Shown here: in pieces, positions 54,040 through 64,000 of the stretch | Numbering within the stretch: position 1 is the first letter of the stretch | Layout: the number at the start of each line of letters is the position of its first letter | Assembly (NCBI RefSeq): GCF_001541315.1 | Contig: NZ_LMVK01000009.1 | Location: forward strand, 62,001 to 126,000 | Length of the DNA stretch: 64,000 nucleotides | From: Agrobacterium tumefaciens str. B6 | Lineage (GTDB): Bacteria > Pseudomonadota > Alphaproteobacteria > Rhizobiales > Rhizobiaceae | Reading direction: 5' to 3' | The notes under the pieces: model-generated | Seen by the model: the letters and a program-made list of their open reading frames with translations, nothing else | What the model was told of the DNA's origin: nothing | Databases searched by the model: none | Program-made: the position numbers and the translations under genes

Positions 54040-55101
54040 TCAAGCCTGAATCAAGGCGATACCCCGGTTCCTGAACCCCAGCGTCACGTCGCTCGCCGCC
54101 GGCAGGCTGGTCTCCACGGCATGATCGACGATGAACAGCGTACCGATATCGGTTTCCACCTCATATTCGACGTGACCGCCGAGATAGGCGCTGTGCAACA
54201 CCCGCCCGGCCAGCCCCTGCCCACCCGGCTGTCCGATGGAAATCGAGCCGGGACGAACCGCGAGTTTGGCCGGGCCTGGCCGGGCATTGCGGGCCGAGAC
54301 CCGATGATCGATCCCGCCGACACGGATCAGCGCATCGGCGCCCTCAACGCCGATGACCTCGCAACTGACGACATTGGCCTCACCCATGAAATCGGCGATG
54401 AAGGCGGAGGCCGGCGCTTCGTAGAGATCGCGTGGCGCACCCGACTGGGCGATCTCGCCATCCTTCATCACGATGATCCGGTCGGAAACAGCCAGCGCCT
54501 CATCCTGATCATGCGTGACATAGACGGCAGTAAAGCCAAGCCGCTGCTGCAACTCGCGGATTTCGGTGCGGACCCGGCGGCGAAGGCGGGCATCGAGGTT
54601 GGAAAGCGGTTCATCCAGCAGCAGCACCTGCGGCTCCAGCACCAGAGCGCGGGCGACCGCGACACGCTGCTGCTGGCCGCCGGAAAGTTCGGCCGGAAGA
54701 CGGTGCCCCATGCCGGCAAGGCCGACGAGCTTCAACCCCTCTTCCGCCTTTTCCCGCGCCTCTGCCTTGCGCAGCCCGGAGGATTGCAGACCGTAGGCGA
54801 CGTTATCGAGCGCCGTCATGTGCGGGAAAAGCGCATAGGACTGGAAGACCATCGAGACATCGCGCTCATTGGCGGGCAGCATGGTCACATCCTTGTCGCC
54901 GATCAGGATGCGTCCGTTGGTCGGATGTTCGAGGCCGGCCAGCATGCGCAGCGTCGTCGTCTTGCCGCAACCGGAGGGGCCGAGCAGCGTCACCAGCGTG
55001 CCGGGCTCGATGGTGAGCGACAGGTCGGGAATGGCGGTGAAAGCGCCGAAGGTCTTGCGGACATTCTCGAAGGTGACGGAACCGGGCTTTACGGAAATCA
55101 T
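54040..55101 (-). CDS. Fe3+-type ABC importer ATPase (FbpC-like)
   Basis: 353 residues: Walker A GPSGCGKTTT, Q-loop FQSYALFPHM, signature LSGGQQQRVAVARAL, Walker B VLLLDEPLSNLDA, switch YVTHDQDEALAVSD and a C-terminal TOBE-type domain. Translationally coupled to the permease gene (ATGA overlap). Confidence 0.92.
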   Translation of the reverse strand: MISVKPGSVTFENVRKTFGAFTAIPDLSLTIEPGTLVTLLGPSGCGKTTTLRMLAGLEHPTNGRILIGDKDVTMLPANERDVSMVFQSYALFPHMTALDNVAYGLQSSGLRKAEAREKAEEGLKLVGLAGMGHRLPAELSGGQQQRVAVARALVLEPQVLLLDEPLSNLDARLRRRVRTEIRELQQRLGFTAVYVTHDQDEALAVSDRIIVMKDGEIAQSGAPRDLYEAPASAFIADFMGEANVVSCEVIGVEGADALIRVGGIDHRVSARNARPGPAKLAVRPGSISIGQPGGQGLAGRVLHSAYLGGHVEYEVETDIGTLFIVDHAVETSLPAASDVTLGFRNRGIALIQA

Positions 55102-57329
55102 GCGGTTTTCTCCTGGGCAAGAGGAACGGAGGAAGGGGCGGGCAGGCCGGCGACGCGGTTTTCGCGCCGCAGGCGACGCTCGCCGACAATGAGCTGGAAG
55201 CCGGTAATGACAGTGATCATCACCACGATCAGCATGGAGGAATAGGCAATCGCCACCCCATATTCGCCGTTCTCGACAAGGCCGACGATGTAGGAGGTCG
55301 CCATGTTGTATTCGGCGCTGACGAGGAAGATGACGGCGCTGATCGAGGTGATGGCGCGGACGAAGGAATAGACCAGCGCGGCCGTGATCGCGGGCCTGAG
55401 CAGCGGCAGAATGACCTTGCGGATGGTGCGGAAACTATTGGCCCGCAGCGTCAACGAAGCCTCGTCGAGGCTCTTGTCGAGCTGGCTCATCGCCGCAATG
55501 CCGCCGCGCACGCCGACCGGCATGTTGCGGAACACGAAGCAGGCGATCAGGATCAGCGCCGAGCCCGTCATTTCCACCGGTGGCAGGTTGAAGGCCATGA
55601 TGTAGCTGACGCCGATAACCGTGCCGGGAATGGCGAAGCTCATCATAAGCGCGAATTCGAAGAGGTTCCGCCCGGCAAATTTCTGCCGCACGATGATATA
55701 GGCGGTCAAAAGACCGACGGCAGCGGTCAATGGCGCAGAAACCAGCGCGATCTTCATGGTCGTCCAGAACGAGTTCCAGGCTACACCGGTCCAGGCGATC
55801 GAGCCATTGGAGAAGCTGACGGAAAAGGCGCGGATGTAGTGGTCGAAGGTCAGGGAATTGTCGAGACCCCAGGTCTTCACGAAACCGCCCACAAGGATCA
55901 TGCCATAAACAACGATGGTGAAGATCATCCATGGCACGACGACGGCGTGGACGCCGATGGACAGCCCGCGCGGAAGCGCGATATGCGCGCCGCTGTCGCC
56001 CTTCCCCGTCACCGTCGCGAAATTCTTGCCTGCCAGCCAGAAACGCTGGGCAAGGAAGGCCGAAAGCGTGAAGCACAGCAGGATGATCGCCAGAACCGCG
56101 GCGCGGGACGGATCATTCTGTGAGCCGACAACGGCGAAGAAGATTTCCGTCGACAGAACACCATGCGTGCCGCCGAGCACCAGCGGATTGCCGAAATCCG
56201 CCATGCTCTCGATGAAGCCGATCAGGAAGGCATTGGCGAGACCGGGCTTCATCAGCGGCAGCGACACCCGCCAGAAGGTGCGCCAGCGGTCGGCGCGCAG
56301 CGTCTGCGAGGCTTCTTCCATTGACGGGCTGACGCCTTCGACCACGCCGATCAGCACCAGAAACGAGATGGGCGTGAAGGAAAGGACCTGCGCAATCCAG
56401 ATGCCGGTCATGCCGTAAAGCCAGCGACCCGGTTCGATACCGAAGAGATAGGAAAGCCATTCGGTGACGACGCCGGCGCGGCCGAAAAGCAGCGTCAAAG
56501 CAAGGCCGATGACAAAAGGCGGCGTGATGATCGGCAGAACCGTCAGAAGCCGCAGGCCCTTCTTGAACGGAAAGCGCGTGCGGGTGGCGATCAATGCAAA
56601 GCCAAGACCGAGCACGGTCGAGCCGAAGGCGGTCATCAGGGCCAGGAACAGCGTGCGCCAGGCAACACCACAACGCTCTTCACCCATCACGCAGCCGAGG
56701 CTCCAGATGCCGGGATCCTTGATATTGCGGATGAAGCCTTCGGCGTTGAAGGAGCCGTCGAAATCCTGAACGGACGCGACCAGCATGCTGCCGATCGGAT
56801 AAAAGACAAAAACCGTGACAAGGAAGACGAGAACGGAAATGGCGCCGACAACGAAGGCGTCGCCCTTCATGACGCCGCGTTCGGCAAGCCCGAAGGCAAA
56901 AAGAAGCACGAAGACGAACGACATGACGACGGCGCCGGCACCCATGGACGGCTGGCCATCGGCAAGCATGCCGAAGAGGTTTTCGCTCACCGTCCAGCTC
57001 CAGCCGGTAAAGCCGATGGCCAGCCCCTGCAAGGCGAGGAAAACAAGTCCGATGGCTCCGATAATCGCAAGAAGCCTGCCACGTCGCATCGGATCACGGA
57101 TAGGCCGGACAAGGCATGCGGCGAGGAAAAAGACAACCACGCCGACAAGCCATGGTTTGCCATAGGACAATATCTGCAGCACACCGGGCGCATTGCTGGC
57201 CGACGAGAAAAATCCGGATAGCCAGCGGAAGCTGAAAAAGCCGCCTTCGATGCGATACCAGGGAAGAAAGACCAGAGCAAAAGCCCCGAGCGCCAGGACC
57301 ATGTCCAGCCTGCGATTGCCACGTGTCAT
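55098..57329 (-). CDS. Fe3+-type ABC importer, fused double permease (FbpB/SfuB-like)
   Basis: 743-residue membrane protein with two permease halves in one chain. Each has an EAA-type loop: GVSPSMEEASQTLRADRWRTFWRV in the first half and QLDKSLDEASLTLRANSFRTIRKV in the second. An N-terminal extension of about 160 residues with extra helices precedes the first half. Such fusions are usual in this transporter class, where one chain makes the whole channel. A stem-loop separates it from the upstream binding-protein gene. Confidence 0.9.
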   Translation of the reverse strand: MTRGNRRLDMVLALGAFALVFLPWYRIEGGFFSFRWLSGFFSSASNAPGVLQILSYGKPWLVGVVVFFLAACLVRPIRDPMRRGRLLAIIGAIGLVFLALQGLAIGFTGWSWTVSENLFGMLADGQPSMGAGAVVMSFVFVLLFAFGLAERGVMKGDAFVVGAISVLVFLVTVFVFYPIGSMLVASVQDFDGSFNAEGFIRNIKDPGIWSLGCVMGEERCGVAWRTLFLALMTAFGSTVLGLGFALIATRTRFPFKKGLRLLTVLPIITPPFVIGLALTLLFGRAGVVTEWLSYLFGIEPGRWLYGMTGIWIAQVLSFTPISFLVLIGVVEGVSPSMEEASQTLRADRWRTFWRVSLPLMKPGLANAFLIGFIESMADFGNPLVLGGTHGVLSTEIFFAVVGSQNDPSRAAVLAIILLCFTLSAFLAQRFWLAGKNFATVTGKGDSGAHIALPRGLSIGVHAVVVPWMIFTIVVYGMILVGGFVKTWGLDNSLTFDHYIRAFSVSFSNGSIAWTGVAWNSFWTTMKIALVSAPLTAAVGLLTAYIIVRQKFAGRNLFEFALMMSFAIPGTVIGVSYIMAFNLPPVEMTGSALILIACFVFRNMPVGVRGGIAAMSQLDKSLDEASLTLRANSFRTIRKVILPLLRPAITAALVYSFVRAITSISAVIFLVSAEYNMATSYIVGLVENGEYGVAIAYSSMLIVVMITVITGFQLIVGERRLRRENRVAGLPAPSSVPLAQEKTA

Positions 57330-57373
57330 GGCCGACCTCGCTTATTTCATGCCGATGAAAGAATGGCGGACAC

Positions 57374-57392
57374 CCCGGCTTTAAAAGCCGGG
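57374..57392 (-). terminator. Intercistronic stem-loop after the binding-protein gene
   Basis: CCCGGCTTT-A-AAAGCCGGG, a nearly uninterrupted palindrome, lies between the binding-protein stop (57415) and the permease start (57329). Such hairpins often protect the upstream message and lower downstream expression. No T-run. Confidence 0.5.
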
Positions 57393-57414
57393 ATGCCGAT
57401 CGCCGGAGTTTAGA

Positions 57415-58440
57415 TCAGTTCGCGACCGCACCGACCTCACGGTCCCAGCGTTCCAGCAGCGCCTTGCGCTTGGCCGGATCGCCATAGGTCTTGAAGTCGT
57501 AGTCGATGAGCTTGATGTCTTCGAACTTCGGCGCTTCCTTGGGCACTTCCGCCGTCTTGTTGGAGGGAAGCTGGAAGGACTTGGCGTCCTTCATGCGCGA
57601 CTGCACTTCCGGCTTCAGCGCCCAGTCGTACCAAGCCTTCGCATTGTCGAGATTGCGGGCGCCCTTGATGATCGACATGGAGCCGATCTCGTAACCCGTG
57701 CCTTCGCAGGGCGCGATTGATTTGACCGGGAAGCCTTCCGCCGTCTGCGCCACCGCATCATGCATGAAGACGATGCCGAGCGCGGTTTCGCCACGCGCCG
57801 CCGCCTTGACCGGTGCCGAACCGGACTTGGTATATTGCGAGATATTGGCGTTGAGCTTCTTCAGATAGTCGATCGCCTGATCCTCGCCCATGATCTGCAC
57901 GAGCGACGCCAGCGCCGTATAGGCGGTGCCAGACGAATTCGGATTGGCGATCTGGATTTCGCCCTTCAGCTCCGGCGCCAGCAGATCGGCCCAGCACTTC
58001 GGCTCCTTGTAGCCCTTGGACTTGAAGATTTCAGTGTTGTAGCCCCAGCCCAGCGCGCCGGCATAAACGCCGACAGTCCTGTAACCGGTGCTTTCCGCCT
58101 GTTTTACGGCCCAGTCCTGCAGCTGATCCAGCATCGGCGATTTGTATTCGAGCGTCAGGTTCTCGGATGCCGCCTGCATGTGCGGATCGCCGGTGCCGGC
58201 CCACCAGATGTCGGTCTTCGGGTTGCGGGCTTCCGCGCGCACCTTGGCATAGGTCTCGCCCGAAGACAGGCGCACCATATTGACCTTGATGTCGTGTGAC
58301 TTTTCGAAATCGCCCTTCATCTGTTCGCAGATGACGACATCGGCCGAGCAGATCAGGTTAAGTTCGCCTGCCGCCTGCGCCGATACGGCACTGAGCGCCG
58401 TACCGGCAAAAAGCAGGGTGGAAAGTATTGTCAGTCGCAT
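57415..58440 (-). CDS. Fe3+-type ABC importer substrate-binding protein 1
   Basis: 341-residue periplasmic protein with a signal peptide ending near SAQAAG; AGGAGGATAACC precedes the ATG. The body shows LNLICSADVVICEQMKGDFE, DIWWAGTGDPHMQAASENL, ANPNSSGTAYTALASLVQIMG and IAPCEGTGYEIGSMSIIKGARN (read in parts). The consecutive Tyr pair that binds Fe3+ in FbpA is not evident, so the ligand may be organic, for example a phosphorylated compound. Paralogue of the gene directly upstream. Confidence 0.87.
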   Translation of the reverse strand: MRLTILSTLLFAGTALSAVSAQAAGELNLICSADVVICEQMKGDFEKSHDIKVNMVRLSSGETYAKVRAEARNPKTDIWWAGTGDPHMQAASENLTLEYKSPMLDQLQDWAVKQAESTGYRTVGVYAGALGWGYNTEIFKSKGYKEPKCWADLLAPELKGEIQIANPNSSGTAYTALASLVQIMGEDQAIDYLKKLNANISQYTKSGSAPVKAAARGETALGIVFMHDAVAQTAEGFPVKSIAPCEGTGYEIGSMSIIKGARNLDNAKAWYDWALKPEVQSRMKDAKSFQLPSNKTAEVPKEAPKFEDIKLIDYDFKTYGDPAKRKALLERWDREVGAVAN

Positions 58441-58552
58441 GGTTATCCTCCTGTAGCTTGCGTCTGAATTCTTGGCAGTACGCAGACATGGCGCTGCCGG
58501 TCGCGGCACCTTGCGGCGCGCGCGCTGTCTTTTGGGATGTTGGTTTTCTGCC

Positions 58553-59572
58553 CTACTGGGTCGGGTGGATTTCGCTGTCGAAGCGGCTCAATAGCCGACT
58601 TCGCTCTTCAGGCTGGCCGAAGGTGGCGAAGTCGTAATCCACCATCTTGATCATCGATATGTCAGGTGCGGTCAGTGGCAATGTCGCCCGGGCATTGGAA
58701 GGCACCTGGTTCTGGCCGGCCGCGGCCCCGGTCGCCTGCCCTTGCGGGCTCAGCGCAAATTCCACGAAGCTTTGCGCAAGGGCAGGATTGCGATTGCCCT
58801 TGACGATGCTGACGGCCCCGATTTCATAACCGGTGCCCTCGCACGGCGCGACGATGACAAGCGGGAAACCCTCGATCTTCTGGGTCACGGCATCGTGCAT
58901 GAAGGAAATCCCGATCATGATCTCGCCCCGCGCCGCCGCCTTGACCGGCGCTGCACCAACCTTGGTATAGCTCACGACGTTCTGGTTGAGCTTTGCCATG
59001 AAACCAAAAGCCTCCTCCTCGCCAAACAGCTGGACGAGAGTGGCCAGCATGGTGAAGGCTGTACCGGAGTAGTTCGGATTGCCAGTCAGGATATGGCCGC
59101 GATAAACATCCTTCGCCAAGTCCTTCCAGCAGGTCGGCGCCGGCAGATTGTTCTTCGCAAGCAGTTCCGAATTATAGGCAAAACCCAGCGCGCCGGCATA
59201 GACTCCGGCAGACCGCGATCCCGACATCACGGAGAAATTCTGCGCCCAGGGCAACAAATCTTGCTGATGGACGGGCCGGTATTCCAGCAACCCTTCCGAA
59301 CCCGCCTGCAAATGGGTGTCGCCGGTACCACCCCACCAGACATCAACCGTGGGATGGGATCGTTCGGCGCGGATCTGATCGAGGATTTCGCCGGTGCTCT
59401 TCCGCACCATTGATATCTCGAGACCGACCTTGGCTTCGAAAGCCCGCTTCATGGTCAAACACCAAGCCTCGTCGACGCCGCACAGGACGTTCAACTTCGG
59501 CTCGGCCATGCCATGCCCTGCGCCGCACAGCCATAGGACCATGCTCGCCGCAAGTGCGGTCAATACTTTCAA
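58553..59572 (-). CDS. Fe3+-type ABC importer substrate-binding protein 2 (paralogue)
   Basis: 339 residues with a signal peptide (cleavage near GHGMA|EP). It follows the neighbouring protein nearly block by block: LNVLCGVDEAWCLTMKRAFE, VDVWWGGTGDTHLQAGSEG, GNPNYSGTAFTMLATLVQLFG, VAPCEGTGYEIGAVSIVKGNRN. Both keep four Cys that could form two disulphides. Tandem duplication is the simplest origin. It is the gene nearest to the divergent two-component system, and could serve that system as a sensing accessory or be a second-specificity binding protein. Confidence 0.86.
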   Translation of the reverse strand: MKVLTALAASMVLWLCGAGHGMAEPKLNVLCGVDEAWCLTMKRAFEAKVGLEISMVRKSTGEILDQIRAERSHPTVDVWWGGTGDTHLQAGSEGLLEYRPVHQQDLLPWAQNFSVMSGSRSAGVYAGALGFAYNSELLAKNNLPAPTCWKDLAKDVYRGHILTGNPNYSGTAFTMLATLVQLFGEEEAFGFMAKLNQNVVSYTKVGAAPVKAAARGEIMIGISFMHDAVTQKIEGFPLVIVAPCEGTGYEIGAVSIVKGNRNPALAQSFVEFALSPQGQATGAAAGQNQVPSNARATLPLTAPDISMIKMVDYDFATFGQPEERSRLLSRFDSEIHPTQ

Positions 59573-59781
59573 TTAAGCCTCCCTGCCTGGAACCTCCCCG
59601 TTCCAGTCTCCACCAACAGCATGTCACATCCAGCCCGCACCGCAATCGAAGAATGGTTACCAATCTTTCACCGCACCGCCGAACAAGATTACAGTTATTA
59701 CAATTATGACAGGGGAGATAACCAGCGAACCTTTGAAGATCGCCGCCGCCGCGCCTATGATGATGGCGGGAGGAATATACA

Positions 59782-60518
59782 GTGCTTAATCAGAAGGTTC
59801 GCATTCTGATCGTCGAGGACGATCCGGATATGTCCGAGCTCATCTCGGACCTCATCGAGGCGGAGGGCTGGCTGCCCACCTGCGCGCGCTCCGCCGAGGA
59901 GGCGGACGAGATATTGGCAAAGGACAGGATGGAGCTCGTCCTCGTCGACCACAATCTGCCCGGCACATCCGGGCGCACCTTTGCCCAGCGGCTGCGCAGC
60001 CAGATCGACATCGGTATCGTCATGGTCACCGCCGCCGGCAGTGCTGCCGACCGGGTACTCGGTCTGGAAACGGCCGCCGATGATTATGTGGTCAAACCCT
60101 TCGAACCGATTGAACTCACGGCGCGGATCAAGGCCGTCCTGCGGCGAACAATCCCGTCGCTGAAACAGGACAAGGACAGCGAGCGTGACCACGGCCGCAC
60201 AGCGCTGCGCCTCGGCGACTGGGCGATCGATCTCGATGCGCGCCGCGCCGTCTGCCTCGCTGACCGCAGCCGCACGCTCACCAGTGCCGAATTCGCACTT
60301 CTGGAAATTCTCGCAGAAACACCCAACCAGCCCGTCAGCCGCTCCCAGATTCTCGACAGGCTGGGTTCGGAAAGCGACCGTTATATCGACAGAAATGTCG
60401 ACGTGCTGGTGCTGCGGCTCAGGCGCAAGATCGAGCGTAACCCGGATCTTCCACGTCACATCAAGACGCGACGCGGCAAGGGTTATGTCCTGCATACCGA
60501 TGAGGGCGAGCTTTCCCC

Positions 60519-60522
<4 letters not shown>
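59782..60522 (+). CDS. OmpR-family response regulator next to the ABC importer
   Basis: 246 residues: receiver with D13/D14 acidic residues, phospho-Asp56 in LVDHNLPG, Lys in VVKPFEP, then a winged-helix domain (ALRLGDWAIDLDARRAVC onward). The start is GTG 59782 after GGGAGG. Overlaps its kinase by 4 bp. The divergent position to the two binding-protein genes, over 209 bp, suggests it controls the importer. Confidence 0.91.

Positions 60523-64000
<3,478 letters not shown>

Overview
The window reads as chromosomal DNA of an Agrobacterium-clade member of the Rhizobiaceae. The best evidence is the cluster mprF/lpiA - acvB - telA at 34.3-39.9 kb. AcvB is a chromosomal virulence protein of Agrobacterium. 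The 442-residue protein beside it carries the catalytic residues of the hairpin telomere resolvase TelA (R255, K286, R366, H394, Y405), which implies that the genome has a linear replicon with covalently closed ends. High GC, rhizobial palindromic intergenic repeats and many ABC uptake systems fit this. I saw no rRNA or tRNA gene, CRISPR array, insertion sequence or prophage.

Layout. 0-10 kb holds housekeeping genes: pyridoxal kinase, beta-carbonic anhydrase, a lytic transglycosylase, asd, an MHS-family transporter with a large inserted domain, and the proton-translocating transhydrogenase pntAB. 10-14.3 kb is a rutABCDEF pyrimidine ring-opening operon without rutG. 14.7-15.3 kb is a heme oxygenase. 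15.6-22.5 kb is a sugar or sugar-acid operon: DapA-type aldolase, GntR regulator, binding-protein-dependent importer and a PfkB kinase related to sulfofructose kinases. 22.6-33.7 kb groups a DmpA-type aminopeptidase, D-amino-acid transaminase, LysR regulator, D-aminopeptidase, dipeptide ABC importer and M19 dipeptidase, which looks like a scavenging route for D-residue peptides. 34-40 kb is the lysyl-phosphatidylglycerol pair mprF-acvB plus telA. 40-47.3 kb matches in content and order the graRDAFCBEK cluster for gamma-resorcylate (2,6-dihydroxybenzoate) catabolism. 47.5-51 kb holds a lipoprotein, an outer-membrane beta-barrel and a two-component system. 51.1-54 kb is a TetR/flavin-oxidoreductase divergon. 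54-62.6 kb is an Fe3+-type ABC importer with two paralogous binding proteins and a divergent two-component system. The window ends with a 2,2-dialkylglycine decarboxylase.

The least expected signal is upstream of asd. A promoter-like pair is followed by a 37-codon frame with a strong ribosome-binding site, whose last 12 codons are rich in Thr, Ile and Lys, three end products of the pathway that asd feeds. Mutually exclusive pairings downstream include one that would mask the asd ribosome-binding site. This looks like an undescribed aspartate-family attenuation leader, but it rests on reading alone. Other items for follow-up are matching palindromes at the two gra promoters, a RutR-like operator with widely split half-sites, and the orphan kinase/aldolase sugar operon.
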